The notes: generated by a model from the sequence alone, not told the origin. A stretch of DNA of 18,741 bases from Clostridiales bacterium (GCA_024684665.1 JAIKWN010000137.1:1-18741); one strand, 5' to 3'; positions 1 through 7,207 are shown, counted from the first letter of the stretch. Made by a program: numbers and translations.

Positions 1-182
1 GCGATGCGGAGGTTCTCCTCCAATGCGGCGAAGTTGCCGCGAACGGTTTCGATTTGGTTCTGAACCGCTTCCTCCTTGAGCTCGCGGGCCGCCTGGACGT
101 TTTCGGATGCTTTCGCGGCTTTTTCGCTCAGCTCGGCAAGCCTTCCGCTCAGTTTCGCGAGCCTCTCGTCAAATGTTGCCAT
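1..182 (-). CDS. Coiled-coil hypothetical protein (5' part only)
   Basis: This is the first 60 codons of a minus-strand gene that runs off the left edge. It starts at ATG (180-182) behind a good SD, GGAAGGAG, about 8 bases upstream. The reading frame is open to the edge. The peptide begins MATFDERLAKLSGRLAELSE and is rich in Ala, Glu, Lys and Leu, with leucines at residues 8, 11, 15 and 18 in heptad-like spacing. It therefore very probably forms a long amphipathic helix or coiled coil. No signal peptide or membrane segment is visible in this part. A perfect consensus promoter sits upstream at 239-267. I do not recognise the family; the remainder of the gene is needed to assign it. Confidence 0.7.
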   Translation of the reverse strand, partial: MATFDERLAKLSGRLAELSEKAAKASENVQAARELKEEAVQNQIETVRGNFAALEENLRI

Positions 183-238
183 GATGGGTCTCCTTCCTTA
201 TTCAGAATATCCAGTACGAATTAACCCAAGCCAAAAAA

Positions 239-267
239 ATTATAATTATTTTTTTCAAATTTGTCAA
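239..267 (-). promoter_or_regulatory. Perfect SigA-type promoter for the left-edge gene
   Basis: On the minus strand TTGACA (267-262) is followed by exactly 17 bases and TATAAT (244-239). Both hexamers match the housekeeping consensus at every position. The spacer contains an A-tract and the surroundings are very AT-rich. Transcription would start near position 232, giving a leader of roughly 50 bases before the ATG at 182. A full-consensus promoter predicts strong expression unless repressed; no obvious operator was seen inside it. Confidence 0.88.
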
Positions 268-343
268 CAAAAACAGCGGCCTGTTTTCGGCTATGAGGGG
301 AGAAAAACCGGGCGGACGTTCAGCCTGAAGCAAAGCTCATTTG

Positions 344-372
344 TTGCTTTTCGTCTCATATTATGCAATAAT
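344..372 (+). promoter_or_regulatory. Candidate extended -10 promoter of the MscS-type gene
   Basis: TTGCTT (344-349) is followed by 17 bases and AATAAT (367-372). The -10 box is preceded by TG one base upstream (364-365), giving an extended -10, TGCAATAAT. The -35 box is weak, which fits an extended -10 promoter. Position and strand suit the gene starting at 410. Other -10 choices exist in this AT-rich stretch, for example TATTAT at 359-364. The -10 lies inside an inverted repeat described separately. Confidence 0.45.
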
Positions 373-376
373 ATGA
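356..376. promoter_or_regulatory. Inverted repeat over the -10 region (possible operator)
   Basis: A perfect 9-bp inverted repeat: left arm TCATATTAT (356-364), 3-base centre GCA, right arm ATAATATGA (368-376). It covers the best -10 box of the channel gene and lies 34 bases before its ATG. The symmetry and position suit a dimeric repressor site. It is AT-rich, so chance symmetry in a promoter region is possible. Confidence 0.4.
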
Positions 377-409
377 TGTCATGCGCGAATCTGTGCGCGG
401 AGGTGGCTT

Positions 410-3400
410 ATGAAACAAACAGGAGAAAAGGGACGGGCTTTCGTCGGACGAAAAGCGGTCATTGTCCTGGTTTCCTTGATCATTCTGCTGATCCTGTCCG
501 GATCAGTGCTTGTATACGCTGGGGTTTGTCACGGTAAGCGGCAGGAAGATGGGCAGGAAGCAGTCAAGATGAGCGAACTGCTGGAGCTTGCGAATGATGT
601 TTCCCGCCAGAGAACAGCCGCGGGGCAGTGGTTTTCGGATTTTGTGGAGAAAAACGTCCGCCTCACGACTTCCTGGCTGCGGAACTATGTGAAGGCGGAA
701 GGCTATACGGGTCCGCGCGTCTTCGCCGACGGTTTTGTCGCGGAATTCTCCGGAGACAAGGTAATCCTTCCAGAGGGAATCCCGGAGGGCGATTATGCGA
801 TCAGCCGCGCGTTGATCGAAGAAAGCCTGGAATCCGGGTCCATGCTGACGGGACGTTTTACCTCCACAGCAGATAATCTGGAAGTTCTGGATCGGATCTG
901 GAGCGGCGGGACGGACGCATATACGGATGAGACGAGGGCGACCTGCTATCTCTCCTTTGGGGAAATCGGGGAGAATTATATCTATGTGGACATGACCAGA
1001 GAGACCGAGTATCTGGAGATGCTCGCGCTCTACACAGCTGAAGACGAGGCTGCTCTCGTAGCGGTGGATCATGCTTTTGAGGGCGTTACGCTGGTTTTCC
1101 TGGAGCGGGACGGGCATACTGAGCTGCTGCGGAAGTACGGGGAAACGAAGGGGACCGAAGAGGCGGCCCTGCTTTCCCGCCTGGACGCTGACGCGACGCT
1201 TTTACAGCAGAAGGAATTCGCACTGAAGGCAGATGGACGGGAATACCGCTGCGCTGTCCGGAAAATGGAAACTGGGAAGCTGAATGGCGAGAAGCTGACG
1301 ATCGTTCAGCTTCTTCCCCGGTCTTTCCGGCGAAGGCAGAATGTCGTCTGGTCGCTTCTGATCGTACAGCTGATGATGATCATCCTCGTGTTGGTTCTCA
1401 TTTACATGGTGTCGGTCTTGCATTATGCTAAAAAACAGGTCTTTTCCGAAGAAGAGGCGGCGCGGTACAGCCCCGGGAACGTGCAGAAGCGGATGGTGTC
1501 CGCGGGTGTAATCGCGATGGTTACGGTATTTACCATAGCGGTTTTCATCCAGTCGATCGGCCAGATTTACCGGGAGACGCGCTACGGCAAGGAAACGCTG
1601 GAAATCATTGAAAACCGTCTTAAAAAGGCCAACGAAACGGTAAACGAGGCCGCCGGAAGGCAGGAGGAGAGCTGGAACGTCTATTTCGGGCAGAAACTCG
1701 CAGGGTTCCTGTCTGAGAATCCGGAATTGCAGACTGCCGAAAAGCTCCGGAGCTGCTGCGAACTGCTCGGGATGGACTTGATCATGCTCTTTGACGGGAA
1801 CGGGAAGGAAACGCTCAGCAGTGGGGATTTCGTCGGATTCACGCTTGAGGGTGAGACGGGGGAACACGCGGCCGATTTCAGCAGGCTGCTCCTCGGCGCG
1901 CCGAGCGTGATACGCTCCCCGTTTGAGGGAGGCCTCTCGGGGCTGTACCGGAAGTATTACGGCGTGCGAATGCCCATGCCCGGAGAGACAGAGCGGTACG
2001 GAGCTCTTCTTATGACGGCTGTTCCAGACGAAAACGATGAAGAGCGCCAGCTGCAGTTTCCGCAAATCAGCAGCCATCTTGTCCATGTGACAGGGGACCG
2101 GTCGCTTTGTCTGGTTGCACGGGATTCGGACGGCGTGATACTCTGCGCAAGCGACGATTCCATGGAAGGCAAGAATGTTACGGAATATGGGCTTCCGACT
2201 GCAAGCCTCCGAGACGGTTATATGGATTTTGAATCCGTGCGGGGGGAGAGACGTTTTTTCGTCACGCGACGGGAAGAAAACTTCGTCTATTATTATACAG
2301 TGGAAGCCGGGATCATGTTCAACTGGGTGCTCCAGTACGGATTCCTCAGCGCGGTTTTGTTTGCGCTGTCCTTGGCTCTCATCCTTCTCGTCCTTTTCAG
2401 AGGATACACGGAAGAACGTTTTTGGGAGCGGATCACGGTCAGCCGCGCGGTATACGCAAAAAAGGAACCAAAAATCTTTGCGCAACGGGCTGGCGTGAGG
2501 CCGGACGGGCAGGAGAAGGAATCTACTGGATTACTTCAGAAGATGCGGCGGAAGATTACGGAAAACCTGGATTGGGAAAGCAGAACGCCCGAAAAGAAGG
2601 CCTCTCTGGTGTTCCATACGGGCCTGCTCCTGATGATTCTGACCTGCTGGGGCGCTCTTATGCGGGAGAGCGTAATGAACAGCGACTCTTTCATGGATTT
2701 CCTGCTGCACAGGGAATGGAACCGCGGATTCAATGTGTTTTCCATATACAGCGTTCTCCTCGTAGTTGCGTCCGCTTATCTGATCAACACAGTTTTCAAC
2801 TGGGTAATCTTGCTGACCGGCAGTTTTCTCTCGTCACGGGGGGAGACGATCTGCCAGCTTCTGCGTAGCGCCGTCAAGTATCTCGCGCTGCTGGGGGCGA
2901 TGTATTTTGCGCTGGGATACATGGGCGTGCCCACGGAAACGATCGTGGCGTCCCTCGGAATCGTGAGCCTGGCGCTCTCCCTCGGCGCGAGGGATCTGAT
3001 CGCGGACATACTCGCCGGGGTTGCCATCCTGATCGAGAAGAGCTTCGAAGTGGGCGATATCGTGGAGATCAACGGAAAGCGCGGGACGGTGCTTGAGATC
3101 GGCGTCCGCATGACCAGGCTGAAGATGAAGTTCAACCATATCCTGATTCTCAACAACCACGACATCCGGGACATCGTCAACCTGACTGAGGAAAACTCGG
3201 AGCAGAGGGTTTCCTTGCGGCTTCGGAACAGGGGATCTCTGCTCCAGGCGGAAAAGCTTCTGGAAAAGGAGCTGCCGCCGATTGGCAGCCGGCATAAGGA
3301 ATTCATCGCCGGCCCGTATTACGTCGGTGTGACGGAGATTAACGGGGGAATGATGGCAGGTGGAGTTACGCTGACCATAGGCGCTGTCTGCATGCAGGAG

Positions 3401-3478
3401 AACGCGGAGGCTGTCGACCGGATCCTGAACCGGGAACTGCTTCTGCTCTTTGAGCGGGAAGGCATCGAATTGGGTTAA
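410..3478 (+). CDS. Large MscS-family mechanosensitive channel with two extracytoplasmic sensor-like regions
   Basis: 1022 residues; ATG at 410 has a strong SD, GGAGGTGG, 399-406. The C-terminal part is a recognisable MscS domain. It contains a glycine/alanine-rich pore helix (about 841-877, with SLGIVSLALSLGARD) followed by the beta-domain motif FEVGDIVEINGKRGTV (about 880-895). MscS channels open on membrane tension to release osmolytes. By eye there are about eight membrane segments: 16-39, 311-335, 362-382, 641-665, 734-754, 774-804, 817-840 and the pore helix. Between them lie two large soluble stretches, about 40-310 and 383-640, predicted outside the cell. The second contains a Cache-like MLFDGNGKETLSSG segment. 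MscS itself is about 286 residues and large E. coli paralogues are about 740-1120, but those carry different N-terminal domains. The channel call is secure; the sensor role is inference. Confidence 0.85.
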   Translation: MKQTGEKGRAFVGRKAVIVLVSLIILLILSGSVLVYAGVCHGKRQEDGQEAVKMSELLELANDVSRQRTAAGQWFSDFVEKNVRLTTSWLRNYVKAEGYTGPRVFADGFVAEFSGDKVILPEGIPEGDYAISRALIEESLESGSMLTGRFTSTADNLEVLDRIWSGGTDAYTDETRATCYLSFGEIGENYIYVDMTRETEYLEMLALYTAEDEAALVAVDHAFEGVTLVFLERDGHTELLRKYGETKGTEEAALLSRLDADATLLQQKEFALKADGREYRCAVRKMETGKLNGEKLTIVQLLPRSFRRRQNVVWSLLIVQLMMIILVLVLIYMVSVLHYAKKQVFSEEEAARYSPGNVQKRMVSAGVIAMVTVFTIAVFIQSIGQIYRETRYGKETLEIIENRLKKANETVNEAAGRQEESWNVYFGQKLAGFLSENPELQTAEKLRSCCELLGMDLIMLFDGNGKETLSSGDFVGFTLEGETGEHAADFSRLLLGAPSVIRSPFEGGLSGLYRKYYGVRMPMPGETERYGALLMTAVPDENDEERQLQFPQISSHLVHVTGDRSLCLVARDSDGVILCASDDSMEGKNVTEYGLPTASLRDGYMDFESVRGERRFFVTRREENFVYYYTVEAGIMFNWVLQYGFLSAVLFALSLALILLVLFRGYTEERFWERITVSRAVYAKKEPKIFAQRAGVRPDGQEKESTGLLQKMRRKITENLDWESRTPEKKASLVFHTGLLLMILTCWGALMRESVMNSDSFMDFLLHREWNRGFNVFSIYSVLLVVASAYLINTVFNWVILLTGSFLSSRGETICQLLRSAVKYLALLGAMYFALGYMGVPTETIVASLGIVSLALSLGARDLIADILAGVAILIEKSFEVGDIVEINGKRGTVLEIGVRMTRLKMKFNHILILNNHDIRDIVNLTEENSEQRVSLRLRNRGSLLQAEKLLEKELPPIGSRHKEFIAGPYYVGVTEINGGMMAGGVTLTIGAVCMQENAEAVDRILNRELLLLFEREGIELG

Positions 3479-3547
3479 AGCGGCAGTAACGCCCCTGCGT
3501 CGGTCTGCCCCGGACATACTCTGGGGGGGTGAATTGCGTTTCTTTCA

Positions 3548-3772
3548 GTGCGACGTTTGGGTAACCAGGCAATGAGACCGGTATTGGGCGCTTTCATTCG
3601 AAGGCAACTTAAGCATTGGAAAAACGGAGAAAATCAAATACTGTCCAGTCTCATGAGTATGGGGATTTCGGGGATCCAGGGATATGGAGGTCTTTTGAAC
3701 AGAAAAAAGCCGATGTTCGAAACCGTTGGCCTGCCGGGTGTTGCTGCAAAAGAAAGCAAGGAGCATGTGTGA
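3548..3772 (+). CDS. Possible small protein, unrecognised
   Basis: A 74-codon frame from GTG at 3548; ATG at 3572 would give 66 residues. It encodes a basic N-terminal half (RRLGNQAMRPVLGAFIRRQ) and ends KESKEHV. Neither start has a convincing SD: the G-run at 3523-3529 is too far from 3548. I recognise no domain. The only support is that its stop overlaps by four bases (GTGA) the start of the next small frame, which has a good SD. It may be a decayed gene remnant or a chance frame. Confidence 0.2.
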   Translation: MRRLGNQAMRPVLGAFIRRQLKHWKNGENQILSSLMSMGISGIQGYGGLLNRKKPMFETVGLPGVAAKESKEHV

Positions 3773-3858
3773 ACCTCGCGGAACGTGAGCAGATCGAGAA
3801 AAAGGACGTGCTGGAAGCAGTTCGTTACAGGAACCTGAAGAGCGGGTACTGGAAGTGA
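3769..3858 (+). CDS. Possible 29-residue peptide, coupled to the preceding frame
   Basis: GTG at 3769 is preceded by AAGGAG (3758-3763) with 5 bases of spacing, and it overlaps the previous frame's stop in a GTGA junction typical of translational coupling. The product is short and charged (MNLAEREQIEKKDVLEAVRY, then NLKSGYWK) and looks helical. It has no signal or membrane segment. It could be the surviving end of a longer gene, because the same frame is open upstream to 3616. No function can be assigned. Confidence 0.22.
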   Translation: MNLAEREQIEKKDVLEAVRYRNLKSGYWK

Positions 3859-3969
3859 CTCTTCCCGCACCTGCATATTGGAGTCTTTAGAAAAACATGA
3901 TACAGGGTATGGTTTGGTATGAAGTACAGGTCTCAAGTATTTAAAAGAAATCAGTAGAGAGGTGAGCAA

Positions 3970-4140
3970 ATGAATAAAGCACAGGCTTCCCGCGCATGGG
4001 AAATATCAGAAAACGAGGTTAATAGGATTTGTGAGGAGATGGGGATCGATTCCGACAACATCCCCGACGATACGGTTCCAGTTTATGTGCCGAATCCATT
4101 CTACAAAACAGATCCTCACAGATTTATATTTATCTGCTAG
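3970..4140 (+). CDS. N-terminal half of a small excisionase/MerR-like HTH protein (probably frameshifted)
   Basis: ATG at 3970 follows a good SD, AGAGGTG (3957-3963). The 56-residue product begins MNKAQASRAWEISENEVNRI and continues with a Cys-Glu-Glu-Met-Gly-Ile turn and an IPDDTVPVYVPN segment. That resembles the small helix-turn-helix regulators of the excisionase/MerR type (WxISExxVxRIC..., then a recognition wing and IPDD). The frame stops at TAG, 4138-4140, just after DPHRFIFIC. The next frame, in register -1 and open back through this region, continues with a sequence that reads as the missing C-terminal half. I therefore think the two pieces were one gene of about 140 codons. The HTH assignment is by pattern only. 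Confidence 0.5.
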   Translation: MNKAQASRAWEISENEVNRICEEMGIDSDNIPDDTVPVYVPNPFYKTDPHRFIFIC

Positions 4141-4142
4141 AA

Positions 4143-4409
4143 GTGATATCTAACACTCATATGGAAATTAAGGGCATTGATAAGAGTATTCTCGAGACAT
4201 GTGTTGCGCAGCTGAAGGAAAAGAAACTTATTGTCCTGAAAATTGGAGCCAATCCGGATTCCCTGGATTACCACGATTATCTGTTATCGTCAGAAGTAGG
4301 CCTTTTCGATGAGTGGTACAATACTCTCATGAAGGACAGTATGTCTCTTTTAGACAAGATCATATCTTTTTTCAAAAAGGAAAAGCCGCGGGGAGAAACG
4401 AGGGCGTAA
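4143..4409 (+). CDS. C-terminal half of the split HTH protein
   Basis: The frame is open from GTG 4143 (88 residues) or ATG 4161 (82 residues). Neither start has an SD, which argues against independent translation. The same frame is also open upstream of 4143 and encodes YIYLLEVISNTHMEIKGID, a natural continuation of the DPHRF end of the preceding frame. Further on it carries ILETCVAQLKEKKLIVL and LDYHDYLLS, then an amphipathic, lysine-rich C-terminus (DKIISFFKKEKPRGETRA). Codon use is more AT-rich than in the flanking metabolic genes. It is probably the effector or dimerisation half of the regulator at 3970. No function beyond that is claimed. Confidence 0.45.
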   Translation: MISNTHMEIKGIDKSILETCVAQLKEKKLIVLKIGANPDSLDYHDYLLSSEVGLFDEWYNTLMKDSMSLLDKIISFFKKEKPRGETRA

Positions 4410-4465
4410 TTGTCTTAGACTTTAGAGCGTTAGCTACGGTATATAAGCCGGGAGGAGAATAGAGC

Positions 4466-5074
4466 ATGAACTGCGCTTCCTGCAAAGCGATTCTCCCTGA
4501 AGGGGCTGTGTTTTGTCCGTCCTGTGGGAACAGAGTTGCGCCGAAGCCTTATACGGAGATGGACGAGTGGCCTGAAACAGGTGTACTGCTGTCGATTTTT
4601 CAAGAAGCGGACAGATACGAACAGAAAGACGATTATCAGGCGGAACTCCGGGTTCTTTCCAAAGGAATCCGCATTGCGCCTAATAACTGCACACTGATGC
4701 TGCGGATGGGAAGAGCCTTCTGGAGACTCGGATATGATCAGAAAGCATTAGATTACTATCGGAAAGCGGAGCGGTTGAATCCTCTCGATCCTATCGTCTA
4801 TGTCAACATCGCTGCGCTCTATATTTCCCGAGGAATGTATGCGGAAGCCAAACCATACTTTGAGAAAGGAATCGGAATCATAGAAAAGGAACCGCTGTCT
4901 GCCTCTGTTAGCGATACCGCCGTGACATACGGGAATTATGCCCTCTGCGTCGGAGAACTTGGGGATATACCGGGAGCCAAGAAGTATCTGTCTCTTGCAA
5001 AGAAGAACGGATATCGCAGGGAATCATTGGAAACAATTTGCGGCCGCCTGCATATAAATCCGAATGAGATTTAA
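4466..5074 (+). CDS. Zinc-ribbon / TPR-repeat protein
   Basis: 202 residues from ATG 4466, with SD GGGAGGAG about 9 bases upstream. The N-terminus is a zinc ribbon of the double CXXC kind: C3, C6, C17, C20 (MNCASCKAIL then FCPSCGNRV). After a short linker, residues about 45-190 form tetratricopeptide-like helical pairs. Examples are AFWRLGYDQKALDYYRKAERLNP (about 88-110), NIAALYISRGMYAEAKPYFEKG (about 113-135) and a third pair ending in GAKKYLSLAKKNGY. No signal peptide or membrane segment is present, so it is cytoplasmic. Such proteins are usually scaffolds for protein-protein contacts; no partner is identifiable here. A weak TATATA -10-like box lies at 4440-4445, without a good -35. Confidence 0.8.
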   Translation: MNCASCKAILPEGAVFCPSCGNRVAPKPYTEMDEWPETGVLLSIFQEADRYEQKDDYQAELRVLSKGIRIAPNNCTLMLRMGRAFWRLGYDQKALDYYRKAERLNPLDPIVYVNIAALYISRGMYAEAKPYFEKGIGIIEKEPLSASVSDTAVTYGNYALCVGELGDIPGAKKYLSLAKKNGYRRESLETICGRLHINPNEI

Positions 5075-5121
5075 GGGATCTAAACAAACCGAAGCGATAA
5101 CCGTGGAAGGATGATAGGCGG

Positions 5122-5538
5122 ATGAAAATCATGGTAAGCGCCTGCCTGGCAGGTGAGAACTGCAAATACAACGGTGGTAACAACCGGAATGAGAAGGTGT
5201 TGGCATTACTCGCCGGGAACGAGAGCATTCCCATATGCCCGGAGGTCATGGGCGGGCTTCCGACGCCGCGCGTTCCGTCTGAAATCCGGCGTGGCATTGT
5301 GGTCAATCGGGATGGGGCAAACGTGGACAGGGAATTTCGCCGCGGCGCGGAGCTGGTTTTGGAGCTTGCACAGAAAGAGCGGCCGGATCTGATTATCCTT
5401 CAACCGAGGAGCCCAAGCTGCGGAGTCAGTCAGCACTATGATGGATCGTTTACTGGGAAGCTGACCGAAGGGCCCGGTGTCACGGCGGAACTGCTGATGA
5501 AGCATGGGTTCCGTGTGATGGACGCGGGAGACTTATAA
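5122..5538 (+). CDS. DUF523 family protein, TudS-like Fe-S candidate
   Basis: 138 residues from ATG 5122; SD GGAAGG about 10 bases upstream. It matches the DUF523 family along its whole length: VSACLAGENCKYNGGNNRNE (5-24), ICPEVMGGLPTPRVPSEI (38-55), RSPSCG (96-101) and YDGSFTGKLTEGPGVTAELL. C8, C39 and C100 sit in the three conserved blocks. In TudS, a DUF523-related thiouracil desulfidase, three cysteines bind a [4Fe-4S] cluster, so a similar cluster is plausible here. C14 is a further conserved-looking cysteine. Family membership is sure; a desulfidase or other tRNA/nucleobase role is inference. The gene sits 47 bases after the TPR gene and 73 bases before the M81 peptidase gene, all on the plus strand. 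Confidence 0.85.
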   Translation: MKIMVSACLAGENCKYNGGNNRNEKVLALLAGNESIPICPEVMGGLPTPRVPSEIRRGIVVNRDGANVDREFRRGAELVLELAQKERPDLIILQPRSPSCGVSQHYDGSFTGKLTEGPGVTAELLMKHGFRVMDAGDL

Positions 5539-5611
5539 ATGAATACGGGCAAACATCCTGATTGGATATCCGAAGACAAAAAAGCAAAAAGAAGGGGACG
5601 GAGAAAAGAAT

Positions 5612-7084
5612 ATGAATGTTTTCGTGGGCGGAATGGACGCCGAATGTAACGAGCACGTTACCAGGATCATTGGACTGGATGATATTCATCTGCAGTATGG
5701 GGACGAATGCGCGGATGCGCTGAACGTGCGGGAAGTATTTGAGCCCGCCGGTATCCGGGTGATTGGCGGCCTGTATGCGCATGCGGGCCCTACGGGCATG
5801 CTGAGCCGGGAGGCGTTTGAGGCGATCTCAGCGGAACTGCTGCGGATGGTAAAGGAGCATATCGGGGAGATTGACGGGATTTATCTGAAACTGCATGGTG
5901 CAAGCGGCGTTAAAGATCTGGACGAAGTCTCCGGAGAACACGCCCTTGTGAAGCGGCTGCGCCGGCTAGTAGGGCGCTATATGCCAATCGCGGTGACGCA
6001 GGATCCGCACGGCAATATGACAAGGGAATTTGGCGAATCCGTGAACATCGTGCGCTGCTACCGGGAATCCCCGCATATCGACACGGTGGAAACCGGACAC
6101 ATCGTCGCGGGCAAGCTTGTGGATCTTATGAAGAACCGCCGCCCCATGAAGCCGATTGTTCTGAAACTGCCCATGCTGCTGGGCGGAGAGCAGAGCATGT
6201 CTGCGGAAGAACCTATGAAATCCATCAACCGGATGCTGGACGAGGCGGAAAAGGATCCGAGGCTGTTTTCCGTATGTTTTTACATCGGCTATCTGAGCCA
6301 CGACGATGACAAGCTGGGATCTGCGCTTGTTGTCGTGCCAAACCGACCGGAGGATGAGGTATGGTGTCGGGCAGAGGGGGAGCGCATTGCAGAAAGAATC
6401 TGGGCCATGCGCGGCGAATTCGGTTTCAAAGGCAATTTTGCCTCGCCGGAAGAGGCCGTCATGCGAACGCTTTCCGAAGGAGTTAAGACTTCCGTCATCA
6501 CGGATCTGGGGGACAACTGCGGGGCCGGTGCCATGGGGAGCCAGACTGTACTGCTTCGGTATATGCTAAAACACTGGCGGGAGGGGAAAAAGGTTCTATT
6601 TGCTGGAATCCAGGATAGAAAGGCCCACGCGAATCTCTGCGGTCTTCCAGTAGGTACGGAGGTTACGTTCGATCTGGGGTCGAATGAAAACGAATGGTCC
6701 GCGCCGGTGCATATTGAAGGGACAATTGTTGAAACTGGTGACGAATACAGCGGTTACGGCAGTGCTGTCTTCATGGGACGGAAGGTTGGAGAGGTACCTA
6801 CCGTGCGGGTGAAGGGAACGACGATCGACGTCATGGTGCTGGATACCAACTTGCAGTACGGGCATCCGTACGAGTTCGAGCGGGCCGGACTGGATTTTCA
6901 CGCCTACGATATAGTTGTTGTCAAGATGGGATACCTGGATACCTATCTGATCCCGGAAACCGCGTACCACTGCATGGCGATTACGGACGGACCTACTGCG
7001 CAGGAACCGCAGAAATTCGACTTTAAGCGCGTGTACAGACCTATCTGGCCGCTGGACGAGGTGAAAGAACTGTGCTATATATAA
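5612..7084 (+). CDS. M81 family metallopeptidase, MlrC-like
   Basis: 490 residues, the usual MlrC length. ATG 5612 has a GGAG-type SD about 9 bases upstream. MlrC (microcystinase C) enzymes are zinc hydrolases that act on linear microcystin-type or other small peptides and amides; the natural substrate here is unknown. The N-terminal block VFVGGMDAECN corresponds to the family GGxxxETN start. The metal triad is seen as D131-P-H133 (TQDPHGNM) and H155 (SPHIDTVETG). The D-x-H spacing and the 22-residue gap between histidines equal those of MlrC Asp167, His169, His191. The C-terminal half carries TDLGDNCGAGAMG, typical of the MlrC C-terminal domain. It has no signal peptide, so it acts in the cytoplasm. 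A terminator follows 33 bases after the stop. Confidence 0.88.
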   Translation: MNVFVGGMDAECNEHVTRIIGLDDIHLQYGDECADALNVREVFEPAGIRVIGGLYAHAGPTGMLSREAFEAISAELLRMVKEHIGEIDGIYLKLHGASGVKDLDEVSGEHALVKRLRRLVGRYMPIAVTQDPHGNMTREFGESVNIVRCYRESPHIDTVETGHIVAGKLVDLMKNRRPMKPIVLKLPMLLGGEQSMSAEEPMKSINRMLDEAEKDPRLFSVCFYIGYLSHDDDKLGSALVVVPNRPEDEVWCRAEGERIAERIWAMRGEFGFKGNFASPEEAVMRTLSEGVKTSVITDLGDNCGAGAMGSQTVLLRYMLKHWREGKKVLFAGIQDRKAHANLCGLPVGTEVTFDLGSNENEWSAPVHIEGTIVETGDEYSGYGSAVFMGRKVGEVPTVRVKGTTIDVMVLDTNLQYGHPYEFERAGLDFHAYDIVVVKMGYLDTYLIPETAYHCMAITDGPTAQEPQKFDFKRVYRPIWPLDEVKELCYI

Positions 7085-7116
7085 AAGCACGGATAATGGA
7101 GCCCTTATTGGAGAAA

Positions 7117-7155
7117 GACGGCGGGCATGATGTTCGCCGCCGTTCTCTTTATTCT
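7117..7155 (+). terminator. Intrinsic terminator after the MlrC-like gene
   Basis: Stem GACGGCGG (7117-7124) pairs with CCGCCGTT (7137-7144), 8 bp with one G-U pair, a 12-base loop, then a T-rich tail TCTCTTTATTCT. It lies between the peptidase stop (7084) and the next SD (7195), so it probably ends the upstream transcription unit. The U-tract is interrupted by cytosines, so termination may be partial. Confidence 0.6.
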
Positions 7156-7207
7156 GAATCTGCCAGAAGGACGAAAAACGGTTTAAATGGAAATGGAGGA
7201 GAATCAA

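Larger units (their letters stand above)
3479..3969. other. 491-base stretch with no confident gene
   Basis: This lies between the MscS-type gene and the helix-turn-helix fragments. It holds two small candidate ORFs (listed separately) and two hairpins. The first has arms 3508-3514 and 3520-3526 (CCCCGGA with TCTGGGG, one G-U pair) and sits 30 bases after the channel stop. It has no U-tract, so it is at best a weak terminator. The second has arms GGAAG (3851-3855) and CTTCC (3861-3865), with the stop codon of the 29-residue ORF in its loop. Base composition becomes more AT-rich towards 3880-3970. No transposase, integrase or tRNA was recognised. Confidence 0.5.

Noticed and set aside
183..409. 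Riboswitch in the left divergent region
   Set aside because: Only promoters and an inverted repeat were found; leaders are about 35-50 bases, too short for a known riboswitch.
76..537. 153-codon plus-strand frame at the left edge
   Set aside because: It runs antisense to the left-edge gene, through its consensus promoter and the AT-rich intergenic DNA, and into the channel gene in another frame. It has no SD and an atypical composition.
1202..2485. 427-codon minus-strand frame inside the channel gene
   Set aside because: It is a long antisense frame produced by codon bias of the real gene; no family motifs, rich in His/Arg/Pro, no SD.
3970..4143. Programmed -1 frameshift in the HTH gene
   Set aside because: No X-XXY-YYZ heptamer occurs in the correct register and no downstream pseudoknot or strong stem was seen; mutation or sequencing error is simpler.
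5539..5649. Small 36-codon frame between the DUF523 and M81 genes
   Set aside because: It begins right after the DUF523 stop with no SD of its own and overlaps the M81 start; the peptide is a run of Lys/Arg that reflects the purine-rich SD region.
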